A stretch of 64,000 bases of DNA, from assembly GCA_021324635.1 (NCBI GenBank), contig JAJPIS010000077.1, positions 1 to 64,000 of the forward strand, given 5' to 3'. The position numbers and the translations under genes were made by a program. Shown one piece after another: positions 45,598-54,154 of this stretch (its first letter is position 1; each line of letters starts with the position of its first letter). Source of the stretch: Gemmatimonadota bacterium (GTDB lineage: Bacteria; Gemmatimonadota; Gemmatimonadetes; Gemmatimonadales; Gemmatimonadaceae). The notes below the pieces were generated by a model. The model ran no database searches and was not told where the DNA came from. It worked only from the letters and a program-made list of their open reading frames with translations.

Positions 45598-45897
45598 CTA
45601 GGTCGCCATCTGCTCGATCCGGCGGCGCAACTCGTAGTTCTCGCGCTGCACACGCTCGAGCTCCGTCTCTCCCACGCCCAGCTCCCGTGGCCGCGCCGAG
45701 GGCGCCGTGATGCCGACGGCCTCGGAGTACTTGAGGTACGTGTCGATGGAGGCCACGACGACCCGCGCCTCCACGGTGACCAGGTCAATGCCCACGAGCG
45801 AGACCCGCACCCAGGCGTCGATCACGATCCCTTTGTCGAGGACTCGGTCGAGGACGTCGATGAGCGAACTGCCGCTCGGCGTACGTTCTACCGCCAT
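45598..45897 (-). CDS. gvpA: Gas vesicle structural protein GvpA
   Basis: Main ribbed-shell protein of the gas vesicle, 99 residues. The ATG at 45897 has GGAG upstream; the longer track ORF overlaps noncoding DNA. Residues 8-60 carry the GvpA core [31 protein letters not shown] followed by [20 protein letters not shown], nearly identical to cyanobacterial GvpA. The last 25 residues ([25 protein letters not shown]) form an amphipathic extension not found in the shortest GvpA proteins and may be GvpJ-like. Last gvp gene before the kinase. Confidence 0.95.
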   Translation of the reverse strand: MAVERTPSGSSLIDVLDRVLDKGIVIDAWVRVSLVGIDLVTVEARVVVASIDTYLKYSEAVGITAPSARPRELGVGETELERVQRENYELRRRIEQMAT

Positions 45898-45920
45898 TGC
45901 TCGTTCTCCGCGAAAGGCGC

Positions 45921-46343
45921 CTAGGGACGCCGGTGAGAGTGGGGGGCAGGGGTCGATCCCGACGGTGGTGACGGCGACGATGCCGCTGGCGCGGTCGCGG
46001 CGGCGCTGCCCGAGCGGGCGATGAGTTGCTCGAGCTGCCGCTCGATCCGCGCCAGTCGACCTTCGACGTCGACATCCGCGCTCGGCAACGTGCCGGCGCG
46101 TGACGCACCCACCGAACCAGGTCCGATCGTGAGCCGCGGATCGGTGCGCCACCAGTTGAGGCCGATCTGTTCGGCCTTGTCGATCGAACACACGAGGAGC
46201 CGTACCTGCACGGTCAACAGCTCCACGTTGGCGAGGTTGATCTTGATGTCGCCGGCGATCACGAGGCCCTTGTCGAGGACCCGATCGAGCACGTCGACCA
46301 GACCATGCGTTCGCGTCGGTGAAACGAGTTCTGGCACGCTCAC
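45921..46343 (-). CDS. gvpJ: GvpA-family minor gas vesicle protein (GvpJ type)
   Basis: Protein of 140 residues with the GvpA fold near the N-terminus ([30 protein letters not shown], then [15 protein letters not shown]). GDIKINLAN differs from GvpA and matches GvpJ/GvpM minor proteins thought to nucleate vesicle assembly. The GTG at 46343 is chosen to begin just before the fold; a GTG at 46337 is also possible. The C-terminal half has a short coiled coil and an Ala/Pro/Ser tail. 130 nt lie between it and gvpK; no gene is visible there. Confidence 0.85.
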   Translation of the reverse strand: MSVPELVSPTRTHGLVDVLDRVLDKGLVIAGDIKINLANVELLTVQVRLLVCSIDKAEQIGLNWWRTDPRLTIGPGSVGASRAGTLPSADVDVEGRLARIERQLEQLIARSGSAAATAPAASSPSPPSGSTPAPHSHRRP

Positions 46344-46473
46344 GACCCCCGGGTGAATGGGCCGGCGGGCGCCCGACGCCCGTGTCCGATGTGAACCGGC
46401 GTGCGCAGTCGCGGGCGAGCCGGCGACGGGCCCGCGACGACGAGGGTCTGGCCGCGGCGACGACAACCGCGAT

Positions 46474-46815
46474 TCATGCGAGGCGGCCCAGCGGGCCCAA
46501 GTCGATGTCGAGGTCGTCGTCGCTGAGCCCGAACAATTGCTTCATCTCGCCCATCTTATCATTCAGCCTCAGCAGCGCCAGCCCCAGTCGCTCGACTTCG
46601 GCGTCAGTGAGCTGGCCCCCGTCCATCCGGCGGATCGCCTGGTGCTCGAGTACCTTGCGGATCACATCGATCAACGCCAACACCAGCTTGGCCAGCCCCT
46701 GCTCCACCCGCTCCGGGTCGGCATTGACGCGCTCCGGGAGCACGCGCGACAGCGCCTGCACGGCCCCGTCGAGCGACTCGATCTCCGTCCCTGGTCCGGC
46801 ACGCTCGCCACTCAC
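46474..46815 (-). CDS. gvpK: Gas vesicle protein GvpK
   Basis: Gas vesicle accessory protein of 113 residues, helical, starting at GTG in a GTGA overlap with the preceding gvpF/L gene. The GvpK phrase LAKLVLALIDVIRKVLEHQAIRRMDGGQLTDAEVERLG is clear. The role in assembly is known only genetically in other organisms. Confidence 0.92.
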   Translation of the reverse strand: MSGERAGPGTEIESLDGAVQALSRVLPERVNADPERVEQGLAKLVLALIDVIRKVLEHQAIRRMDGGQLTDAEVERLGLALLRLNDKMGEMKQLFGLSDDDLDIDLGPLGRLA

Positions 46816-47666
46816 GACCGCGTTGCCACGTCGCAGCCCGAGCGCGCGGTCGCCGCGCCCGTCGCGGCCGCAGCCGGCGGCCCCTCTGACGGTGCCGGCG
46901 CCGCGAGCGGCGTCGCGACAAAGGAATACGGCGCGTGCGGTCCGGAGACAAGCGCCCGACGCGCGAGGCCCTGATCGGGCAACCGCGCGACGCCCGCCAC
47001 GTAGTCGCGCACGGCCGCCCGGTCCACGAGGTGCGCGAACGAAACGCTCCGGGCCTCCACCTGCGTTCGCACCAACTCCTCCCGAATGGCATCGCCCAGG
47101 AGCGTCCGAAGCGCCCTGCGCACGGGCTCGGCGAGGCTCAGCAAACGCTGCTGGGCCCGAACGGGCTCGGCGATCCGTTCCAGATACGCACGTCCCGTGC
47201 CGGCAGAGGCCGCTACGGTTCGGTTCGGCGACTTGTCTCCAACGGCAGGCGCGTGCGCAAACTGGATGATGACTTCCATCTCGACCGCGCCCCCGATGCG
47301 ATGCCAGAGGGGGGCGAGGTCGTGGCCCCGGCGCCCGAGGTCGATCCGGAGGGCGTCGTCGTCGACGAATGTCTGACCGAACCGCGCGGGCAGGACGTCC
47401 CAGCCGCCACGGACGGCCGCGTCACAGACGCGGTCGTGTTGCACGGCTCGCTCGACGGTGACCCCAGGACCTCCGGCCACCGACCCGACCCACGCCGCTG
47501 CTGACCCCAGGGCGGGGCCGGCCCCGGACACGGTCAGGCATCGGACGGGGCTGCCGTCGATCCCCAGGAGGCGGCCCGCGAGATCCGGGGCCGCGTCCTC
47601 CCCTGGCGTGCCGGGAGGACCCGCGGCGAGGCAGTACAGGTAGCCGAGACCGGACGGGGCCCGCAC
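46812..47666 (-). CDS. GvpF/GvpL-family protein (third copy)
   Basis: Member of the GvpL/GvpF family, 284 residues starting at GTG. Features seen are GYLYCLAAG at the N-terminus, VTVERAVQHDRVCDAAVRGGWDVLPARFGQTF and the domain end HAPYSFV, which matches the family's GPWPPYHF end in degenerate form. It is the most divergent of the three copies. GvpF/L proteins are minor shell or assembly factors. It overlaps gvpK by 4 nt and lies 1 nt from the short GvpA-family gene. Confidence 0.8.
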   Translation of the reverse strand: MRAPSGLGYLYCLAAGPPGTPGEDAAPDLAGRLLGIDGSPVRCLTVSGAGPALGSAAAWVGSVAGGPGVTVERAVQHDRVCDAAVRGGWDVLPARFGQTFVDDDALRIDLGRRGHDLAPLWHRIGGAVEMEVIIQFAHAPAVGDKSPNRTVAASAGTGRAYLERIAEPVRAQQRLLSLAEPVRRALRTLLGDAIREELVRTQVEARSVSFAHLVDRAAVRDYVAGVARLPDQGLARRALVSGPHAPYSFVATPLAAPAPSEGPPAAAATGAATARSGCDVATRS

Positions 47667-47667
47667 G

Positions 47668-47883
47668 TCAGGTCGCCCCGCGGCCAGCCGCTCCCCGCGC
47701 CGAGCGCTCCACGGCGGTGAGCACGAGGTTGAGGTCGAGTCGGACGAGATCGATGTCCGCGACGGCGATCGTCACCGACCCGGTCACGACGAGGCCGCGA
47801 TCGAGGACACGGTTCAGCAGGTCGCTGAGCACCAGCCTCTGACCGGCGGCATCGGTCGGCTCACCCACTGCGGGCAGACTCAC
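47668..47883 (-). CDS. Short GvpA-family protein (GvpS/GvpM type)
   Basis: A 71-residue protein with one GvpA-like fold: LVLSDLLNRVLDRGLVVTGSVTIAVADIDLVRLDLNLVLTAVE. It starts at GTG in a GTGA overlap with gvpF. Glycine and valine replacements in the first strand are typical of GvpS/GvpM rather than GvpA. Probable minor shell or nucleation component. Confidence 0.8.
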   Translation of the reverse strand: MSLPAVGEPTDAAGQRLVLSDLLNRVLDRGLVVTGSVTIAVADIDLVRLDLNLVLTAVERSARGAAGRGAT

Positions 47884-48806
47884 GGCCGCGCCCGCGCTCC
47901 CGCCGCCGTCCCCTCCGGAGCCGGAGACGGCCCGGGCGGCTCGACGGTGCCGGCCGACCCGCGAACGAAATGATAGGGCGGCCAGGGGCCCGTGAACTCG
48001 AAGCGAAATCCGCCTCCCCGCCCGGCCGACCCGCTGTCCGCGGTCCCCGCACCGTGCCGTTGACGCGCCTGGGTCAGTACCGCGCGAAAGGCGTCGGTGG
48101 CACGGGTGTCGACCAGGAACGAGGCGTTGAGCACGGCGCGCCCCTGCGCCTCCCCGCCCGCCGACCCGGTGGCCACCCCCGCATCCCCCGGTCCGCCGAT
48201 CGGATCGCGCTCGGCCCGGCGCGCCAGCGCGGACAGTTTCTCGAAGACCGTCGACGCCACTTCGTCGGCCACCCGGTCGATCTCGGTCCGCCGGACCTGC
48301 TCCAGCTTGCGGTCGAGCAAATAGCGCTGTCCTGGTGTCGCGGCCGCGACCCGACGGGCGAGCTCAGCCAGTTCCGGGCTGTGTGCCGCGACGACCGCGG
48401 CGAGCTCCGCATCGATCCGATAGACGCGGACGGTGTACTCGTGCGCGCCGGCGACCGCGTCCAGCATTCGCTGGAGCTCCGCGCCGCGCCGCTCGAGCAT
48501 CGCGCGCACCCCGGCCGCGTCCCGAAAGAGGGAGAAGAGGGGAAGCGGAACCACGGCCCCCCGATCGCTCGCCCAGGTGATCACACGATCGTGTTCGGCC
48601 GCGCGCGCGCCGAGCCATTCCACATCTCGGCTCCGCTCATCGATCGCGGACGGGTCACAGTCGGTCCCGTCGAGCGGCGAGACGAGTGCCGCCAGGGGCC
48701 CCCCACGCTCCACCGTGACGCGCGCGCCGGCGACGCCCGGCGGGGGGTGAGCCTCCGAGGCGTCCAGCGTCCCCGGGGCGACCGCGTAGACGTAGAGGGC
48801 GCTCAC
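47880..48806 (-). CDS. gvpF: Gas vesicle protein GvpF/GvpL
   Basis: GvpF/L-family protein of 308 residues. The GTG at 48806 overlaps the gvpG stop (GTGA); the track ORF upstream of it is a shadow of gvpG. The N-terminal domain starts SALYVYAVAPG and includes HDRVITWASDRGAVVPLPLFSLF. The C-terminal domain includes NASFLVDT and ends FEFTGPWPPYHFV, all family signatures. GvpF binds GvpA and is required for vesicle formation in haloarchaea. The tail is Pro/Ala-rich. Confidence 0.92.
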   Translation of the reverse strand: MSALYVYAVAPGTLDASEAHPPPGVAGARVTVERGGPLAALVSPLDGTDCDPSAIDERSRDVEWLGARAAEHDRVITWASDRGAVVPLPLFSLFRDAAGVRAMLERRGAELQRMLDAVAGAHEYTVRVYRIDAELAAVVAAHSPELAELARRVAAATPGQRYLLDRKLEQVRRTEIDRVADEVASTVFEKLSALARRAERDPIGGPGDAGVATGSAGGEAQGRAVLNASFLVDTRATDAFRAVLTQARQRHGAGTADSGSAGRGGGFRFEFTGPWPPYHFVRGSAGTVEPPGPSPAPEGTAAGARARP

Positions 48807-49183
48807 TCCGCGCCGCTCGGCCCGCGCCCCGATCGGTCGGTCGTGTGCTCCGCGGGCGGTGGCGCGACCCCATCTGCCACCGAGACCTCGGCCTCGGGCG
48901 CGGCGACCCGAACCGGACCCGCGGTCGAGCCCCGGCCGAGCCGCTCGCGCCACTCGCGGACGGCGCGGAGTCGGTCCATGAGATCGCGCTCGCGCTCCAC
49001 GTACTCGGCGTCGTCGATGTCGCCCATCTCGAGCCGCATCTGGAGCTGCATGAGCTCCTCCTTGATCGGCGTGTCGTCGGTCAGCTCTTCGTCGACCACG
49101 CGCTGGACCTGACGCAGCGACCACCGGATCCCCGCGACGGGACCGGAGACCGGGAAGGTCAGGAGAGAGGAGAGGAGGCCCAC
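48803..49183 (-). CDS. gvpG: Gas vesicle protein GvpG
   Basis: Small helical accessory protein of 126 residues starting at GTG. It begins GLLSSLLTFPVSGPVAGIRWSLRQVQRVVDEEL, the GvpG signature, followed by a coiled region (EELMQLQMRLEMGDIDDAEYVERERDLMDRL). The C-terminal 45 residues are Pro/Gly/Ala-rich. Lies between gvpL and gvpF as in other bacterial clusters. Confidence 0.92.
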   Translation of the reverse strand: MGLLSSLLTFPVSGPVAGIRWSLRQVQRVVDEELTDDTPIKEELMQLQMRLEMGDIDDAEYVERERDLMDRLRAVREWRERLGRGSTAGPVRVAAPEAEVSVADGVAPPPAEHTTDRSGRGPSGAE

Positions 49184-49238
49184 GAAAGGGGTGGCAGCCG
49201 GTCACCACACGGGGCGCCGCACGGCGCCCCGTGCCGAC

Positions 49239-50042
49239 TCAGTTTGCCCGCTCGAGCTTCAGTTTGATGTTCACGAAGTTGTAGGGCGGCCAGGGGCCGG
49301 TGTACTTGAAGGTCAGCAGGTTCTCGTAGCGGTGGCTGACCTCGCGGACCCGGTCGTCGAAATCCTTCTCCCGGTCACGCTCGACGAGAAAGGCGGCGTT
49401 CATGATCATACGGTCGCCGATCGGCTTGTTGCTCCGGCTCGCGACGCAGAGCGGCTTGAGGGCGTCGTGCACGTCGGCCAGGTAGCGGTTCCCCATCTCC
49501 TCGAGCGCCGCCTCGAGCAGGCGGCCGAGCTGCATCCGGGCGAAGTAGGTCGACGACGCGGCGTTGCGGGTGATCTCATCCTTGAGCCGCCGGATCTCGT
49601 CGTTCTCACGCTCGATCGTCGCCACCACCTTGTCCCGCTCCCAGAGCACCTTGAGGCCGAACTCGATCTTGTCCTGCATCTTGTCGAGCACGTCGCTGAA
49701 TGCCTGGTAGGTCGAGCGAAGCAGCTCGGTGACGTCGCTCTCGGACCGAAAGACCGTGCCGAAGGACATCGGGATGACCGTGAACTCCCGCATCACCGTC
49801 TCGTTCACGAACTCGTGCGCCAGGACGTTGTCGCGCGTCGGGTCATAGATGACGATCGGCGTGTCGCTGACGACGGCCGACAGATCCCCGTGGTGGACCG
49901 TGTACACGCGCATCCCGCCGCCGATGCCGATCTGGCCGAACTCCTTCGGGCGCTCGTGCCGGATGATGCAGTAGACGTACTTGCCTTCCTCGGTCGCGGT
50001 CGCGGGGACAGCCGGAAGGGGTTCCGCAGCCGGCATGGTCAT
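49239..50042 (-). CDS. gvpL: Gas vesicle protein GvpL/GvpF
   Basis: GvpL/F-family protein of 267 residues, the first gvp gene in transcription order. Features are KYVYCIIRHERPKEFG, TPIVIYDPTRDNVLAHEFVNETVM, VIPMSFGTVF, NAAFLVERDREKDFDDRV and the C-terminal YTGPWPPYNFV. The family N-domain (ferredoxin-like) and C-domain are both complete. It begins 32 nt after the KimA-like permease on the same strand, so a shared transcript is likely. Confidence 0.93.
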   Translation of the reverse strand: MTMPAAEPLPAVPATATEEGKYVYCIIRHERPKEFGQIGIGGGMRVYTVHHGDLSAVVSDTPIVIYDPTRDNVLAHEFVNETVMREFTVIPMSFGTVFRSESDVTELLRSTYQAFSDVLDKMQDKIEFGLKVLWERDKVVATIERENDEIRRLKDEITRNAASSTYFARMQLGRLLEAALEEMGNRYLADVHDALKPLCVASRSNKPIGDRMIMNAAFLVERDREKDFDDRVREVSHRYENLLTFKYTGPWPPYNFVNIKLKLERAN

Positions 50043-50074
50043 GCTGGGAGATCCTCGAAATGGGCCATGTGCCG

Positions 50075-52048
50075 CTAGCGCGTCGGGGTGCTGGCCGGCG
50101 CGGTTTCCTGATATTCGGGTCCGCTCCGGGATGCCGCAAGTCCCGGTCCAGTCTGCTCCTCCTCGATCTGCTCATCATGGTCGAGGAGATCCCGAATACG
50201 GTGGGCGGCGCCCAGGTGGAAGGGCACGCTCGTGACGACGATCCGGGGGCGGAAGAGAAACGCGGTTCGGATGTACAACGCCGTCTTGTTGTGGAGCAGA
50301 TGTTCCCACCAGTGCTTGGGCACGATCTCCGGCACGACCACGGTCACCAGGTCCCCCGGCCCGGCGCGCTCCAACTGGGCGACGTAGTCGACGAGGGGCC
50401 GGATCAGCGACCGGTAGGGGGAGGGAAGCACGAAGAGGTCCACGCCCGTGTCCCAGTCATTCCACTCGCGCCTCAGGGCGGCCGTCTTGTCAGGCTCGAC
50501 CTCGACGTAGAGGGCGCGGACGTCGTCCGAGATGGCGGTCGCGTAAATCAGGGCGTTCGCGACCGCTTTGTGCACACCCGAGACCGGGACGACGACGAGG
50601 TGCCGCAGCGGGACCATCTCCGTCCGCCCGTCCAGTTGGATCTCGGAGGCGAAGTGGAGGTAGTGGCGCTTGATCGCCCGCAGCAGGAGGATGAACAACG
50701 GGATGATGACGACGACGATCCACGCGCCGTGCGTGAACTTGGTCCAGACCTGGATCACGGCGACGACGCCGGTCGCCACCGCCCCGACGCCGTTGAGGAG
50801 CGCCTTCCACCGCCACCCCTCGGCCCGTGAGCGAACCCACCGCCGCACCATGCCGGCCTGGGAGAGCGTGAAGCAGACGAAGACCCCGATCGCGTAGAGC
50901 GGGATCAGCGAGGTCGTGTCACCGTGAAAGAGCCAGACGAGGAGGATGGCGACCAGCGCGAGCGCGACGATCCCATTGGAGAACGCCAGGCGGTCGCCGC
51001 GCGCGGAGAGCTGGCGCGGGAGATAGCGCTGGTTGGCGAGGATGCTCCCGAGCCGCGGGAAGTCGGCGAACGAGGTGTTCGCGGCGAGCACGAGGACGGC
51101 AAAGGTCGAGTACTGCAACGCGTAGTACAGGACGCCGCTCCCGAACACGTGGTGCCCCAACTGCGAGAGCACGGTCTGGTCGGTGCTCGGGACGACGTGG
51201 AGGTGTTGGGCGAGAAAGCTGCTGCCGAGGAAGAAGACGCCGAGAATGGTCGCCATCCAGCCGAGGGTCACGGCGGCATTGCGGGAGGCCGGGTTCTTGA
51301 ACGCGCCCACGCCGTTGGAGATCGCCTCGGTGCCGGTCATGGCGACGCAGCCGCCCGAGAACGCGCGCAGCATGAGGAACGTGAAGGCGAAGCCGGTCGG
51401 GATGTCGACGTGCGTGGCGGGGAGTCGGGGAGGCGTCGCGGCGGCGGAGCCGTGGCCGAGCGCCAGCTGGACGAGGCCGGTCCCGATCAGCGCCAGCATC
51501 GCGGCGATGAAGGCGTAGGTCGGAAAACTGAACGCGGCACCCGATTCCCGGACGCCGCGCAGGTTGACGAGCATGAGGACGATGATCGCCCCGACACAGA
51601 GCGGGACCGCTTTCGGGGCCATCGAGGGGTAAGCCGACGTGATCGCGGCGACACCGCTCGAGATCGAGACCGAGACCGTCAGGATATAGTCGGTGAGCAG
51701 GGCGGCGGCGGCCACGAGTCCGGGGAGGACACCGAGATTCTCGTAGGCGACGGTGAAGGATCCACCGCCGTGCGGGTAGGCGAAGATCGTCTGGCGGTAC
51801 GAGAGGGCAACGAGCGCGAGCAGCGCGACGATGACCGCTGAGATCGGAAAGACGTACGACAGGGCGGCCGCGCCGAGTGGCGCGAGGACGTAGAGCACCT
51901 CGTCCGTGGCGTACGCGACCGAGGAGATCGCGTCCGAGGAGAGGACGGCAAGTGCCGTGGTTTTGGTGAGGCGCTCGGTCTCGAGCCGCTCGGTCGCCAA
52001 GGGTCGCCCGACGAGCAGGCGCTTGGCGCGAGAGAGGGGATTTGCCAT
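50075..52048 (-). CDS. KimA-like APC-superfamily potassium permease
   Basis: Membrane protein of 657 residues with 12 predicted helices and a cytoplasmic C-terminal domain of about 170 residues. The N-terminal phrase LSSDAISSVAYATDEVLYVLAPLG and SYRQTIFAYPHGGGSFTVAYENLG match the KimA/YdaO group of proton-coupled potassium importers. GTEAISNGVGAFKNPAS and NTSFADFPRLGSILA support it. In Bacillus this protein is inhibited by c-di-AMP; whether that holds here is unknown. The ATG is at 52048. Only 32 nt separate it from gvpL. An amino-acid permease is the alternative but fits less well. Confidence 0.82.
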   Translation of the reverse strand: MANPLSRAKRLLVGRPLATERLETERLTKTTALAVLSSDAISSVAYATDEVLYVLAPLGAAALSYVFPISAVIVALLALVALSYRQTIFAYPHGGGSFTVAYENLGVLPGLVAAAALLTDYILTVSVSISSGVAAITSAYPSMAPKAVPLCVGAIIVLMLVNLRGVRESGAAFSFPTYAFIAAMLALIGTGLVQLALGHGSAAATPPRLPATHVDIPTGFAFTFLMLRAFSGGCVAMTGTEAISNGVGAFKNPASRNAAVTLGWMATILGVFFLGSSFLAQHLHVVPSTDQTVLSQLGHHVFGSGVLYYALQYSTFAVLVLAANTSFADFPRLGSILANQRYLPRQLSARGDRLAFSNGIVALALVAILLVWLFHGDTTSLIPLYAIGVFVCFTLSQAGMVRRWVRSRAEGWRWKALLNGVGAVATGVVAVIQVWTKFTHGAWIVVVIIPLFILLLRAIKRHYLHFASEIQLDGRTEMVPLRHLVVVPVSGVHKAVANALIYATAISDDVRALYVEVEPDKTAALRREWNDWDTGVDLFVLPSPYRSLIRPLVDYVAQLERAGPGDLVTVVVPEIVPKHWWEHLLHNKTALYIRTAFLFRPRIVVTSVPFHLGAAHRIRDLLDHDEQIEEEQTGPGLAASRSGPEYQETAPASTPTR

Positions 52049-52143
52049 CGAGTGTGGACGTAAGATGGCGGGTCGGCGGAGGTTAGGGGAGGCTGTCCTG
52101 CTCGGATCGAGGGCGGAGCGGGCCGCGGCGCTCTGCGCGGCGC

Positions 52144-52149
52144 TACATT
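52144..52149 (+). promoter_or_regulatory. TACATT box just before the hemQ start
   Basis: The TAnnTT-type box ends 9 nt before the ATG at 52159, and no Shine-Dalgarno is present. The same arrangement occurs before ada (TAGTTT, 23324-23329) and ffh (TACGTT, 34027-34032). Possible -10 element of a leaderless message. Confidence 0.35.
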
Positions 52150-52158
52150 AGTCGCGTC

Positions 52159-53232
52159 ATGCCTCGATCGCGTCTGCCCGGTCACGAGGCGGCCTCTGGG
52201 CCGGAAGCCACTCGCTCGCCAACCAGCCCCGCGCCGGCCCCCACCCCCACCCCCACCCCCACCCCCGGTCCCGCCCACGCCTCACCCTCCCCCGTGCGGG
52301 CGGCGGACGCGGCACGGCCGGCGCGGGCCGAGCCTCCGGAGACGCTCGAGGGGTGGTACGCGCTGCACCAGGCCTGGCGGGTGGATCGGCGGGCGGTGCG
52401 ACGCCTCTCCGAGGGCGAGCGCCATGCGGTGGCTCGGGAGGCGATCGAGACCCTCGAGGGGCTGTCGACGCCCCGGGCACTCCCGGGTGTCGACGACGGG
52501 ACCGACGGCCCAGGCTGGACCGCGGTGGCCGAGCTGACTGGCTCGGCGGCCGACGTCCTGGTTGTCCAGTTCCGGCCGACACTCGACCGGCTCGGCGCGG
52601 CTCAGCGAGCGCTCGGCGCTGCGCAGCTCGCGGAGTACCTCGTGCCCGTCCGCTCCTTCCTCAGCGTGACCGAGGCCGGGCTGTACCACATCACCGCCGC
52701 CGTGGCGGCCGCGCGCGAGGCGGCTGGTGGGGTCGTGGGCGACGCCGAGTACCGGTCCGCGATCGGCGAGCGCGCGGCGGCGGAACGGGGGAGCCCGCAC
52801 GTGCGGCGGCGCCTCTACCCGCCGCGGCCGGCGGACATGCCCTACATCTGCTTCTATCCCATGTCGAAGCGGCGCGCCCCGGGGCAGAACTGGTACGCGC
52901 TCACGCTTGGCGAGCGGAGTCGGTTGATGCAGGCCCACGGGGAGACGGGGCGCCGATACGCGGGGCGCGTCCAGCAGGTGATCACGGGCGCGATCGGACT
53001 GGACGCGTGGGAGTGGGGGGTCACCCTCTTCGCCCGGGAGCCGTTGGAGTTCAAACGGCTGGTGACCGACATGCGCTTCGACGAAGTGAGCGCGCAGTAC
53101 GCGGAGTTCGGCGAGTTCTACGTCGGGCGGATCATGGAGCCGGCCGACTGGGTGCGGCGGCTCCTGGGGCTCGATCAGGGACCCCAGGCGGGAGCGGAGG
53201 ACGGACGCGCCCCGCGGACCGCCCGGGGGTAA
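52159..53232 (+). CDS. hemQ: Coproheme decarboxylase HemQ (chlorite dismutase-like)
   Basis: Enzyme of the coproporphyrin-dependent heme pathway that decarboxylates coproheme to heme b, 357 residues. A low-complexity Pro/Thr leader (APTPTPTPTP, coded by CCCCCA repeats) is followed by an unusual 50-residue acidic/Ala region and then the chlorite-dismutase fold. Diagnostic are PYICFYPMSKRR and NWYALTLGERSRLMQAHG, which include the catalytic Tyr and substrate-binding residues, and DAWEWGVTLFAREPLEFKRLVTDMRFDE with the proximal-side region. Divergent from the KimA-like gene. The leader may mean the true start is downstream, but no other good start is seen. Confidence 0.9.
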   Translation: MPRSRLPGHEAASGPEATRSPTSPAPAPTPTPTPTPGPAHASPSPVRAADAARPARAEPPETLEGWYALHQAWRVDRRAVRRLSEGERHAVAREAIETLEGLSTPRALPGVDDGTDGPGWTAVAELTGSAADVLVVQFRPTLDRLGAAQRALGAAQLAEYLVPVRSFLSVTEAGLYHITAAVAAAREAAGGVVGDAEYRSAIGERAAAERGSPHVRRRLYPPRPADMPYICFYPMSKRRAPGQNWYALTLGERSRLMQAHGETGRRYAGRVQQVITGAIGLDAWEWGVTLFAREPLEFKRLVTDMRFDEVSAQYAEFGEFYVGRIMEPADWVRRLLGLDQGPQAGAEDGRAPRTARG

Positions 53233-53241
53233 GCCGTCCGG

Positions 53242-54120
53242 TTGACGACGCCAGGGAGGGACTCGGACGACGCGGGGGCGAGCGCGAGCGCCGGGGACCG
53301 CACACCCGGGCGCATCGGCCGCGCGATCCTGACCCTGGGCATCATCGGGGCCCTGATCGTGGCGGGGGTGACGCTGTTCACGCACTGGCTCGCGCCGCGG
53401 CTCTTCACCCACTACGAGCACAACCCTGCCCTGGCGGGCGTGCCCAAGCGGACGCAGACGCGATCGGGGGTCGCGGGGGACCCGGTCAACGTCGCGCTCG
53501 TCGGCACGGCGGCCGAAGTCGACACGGCCTTCGCGCGGGCCGGGTGGGCGCGCGCGGACTCGTTGAGCCGGACGAGCGATCTCGCGATCGCGCGGAGCGT
53601 GCTGCTCCGCCGGCCGGACTCGACCGCGCCGGTGAGCTCTCTCTATCTGTACGGCCGGCGCCAGGACGTCGCGTTCGAGCACGAGGTCGGGCGCAGCGCG
53701 AGCCGGCGGCACCATGTCCGACTCTGGCTGGCGCCCGGGATCACGGACCACGGGCGTCCGGTGTGGGTCGGTGATGCGGCGTACGACCTGCGCGCGGGGC
53801 TCAGCCACCGCCGACTGGCGCCCACGCACCACATCGAGGCCGACGTGGACCGGGAGCGGGACACGGTGCTCGCCGACCTGGCGGCGGCCGGGCAGCTCAC
53901 CGAGCGGTACGACGTGACCGGTCTCGGCCCTCGCGTCGATGCCCACAACGCCGAGGGGGACCGGTTCGACACCGACGGCGAGCTCGCCGTCGGGGTCATC
54001 TCACCGACCAACGCGCGCCACGGGCCGCCCGCGGTGCTGCCGGACCCGGTGCTCGTGCAGTGGAAAGACCAGGTCTGGCGCCTCGTCCATCGGCTGCTCG
54101 CGCGGCGCGCGCGGCGCTGA
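53242..54120 (+). CDS. LssY_C-domain membrane protein
   Basis: Protein of 292 residues with one N-terminal transmembrane helix (LTLGIIGALIVAGVTLF) followed by an LssY C-terminal-like domain. Recognisable are VNVALVGTAAEVDTAFARAGWARADSL and SSLYLYGRRQDVAFEHEVG, and RRHHVRLWLAP. The start is TTG 9 nt after hemQ and is uncertain. LssY is a type I secretion-associated protein in Legionella, but the function of this domain is unclear. Probably co-transcribed with hemQ. Confidence 0.75.
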   Translation: MTTPGRDSDDAGASASAGDRTPGRIGRAILTLGIIGALIVAGVTLFTHWLAPRLFTHYEHNPALAGVPKRTQTRSGVAGDPVNVALVGTAAEVDTAFARAGWARADSLSRTSDLAIARSVLLRRPDSTAPVSSLYLYGRRQDVAFEHEVGRSASRRHHVRLWLAPGITDHGRPVWVGDAAYDLRAGLSHRRLAPTHHIEADVDRERDTVLADLAAAGQLTERYDVTGLGPRVDAHNAEGDRFDTDGELAVGVISPTNARHGPPAVLPDPVLVQWKDQVWRLVHRLLARRARR

Positions 54121-54154
54121 GGCCCGCGACATCGTACCGCGCTACTTTATATCG

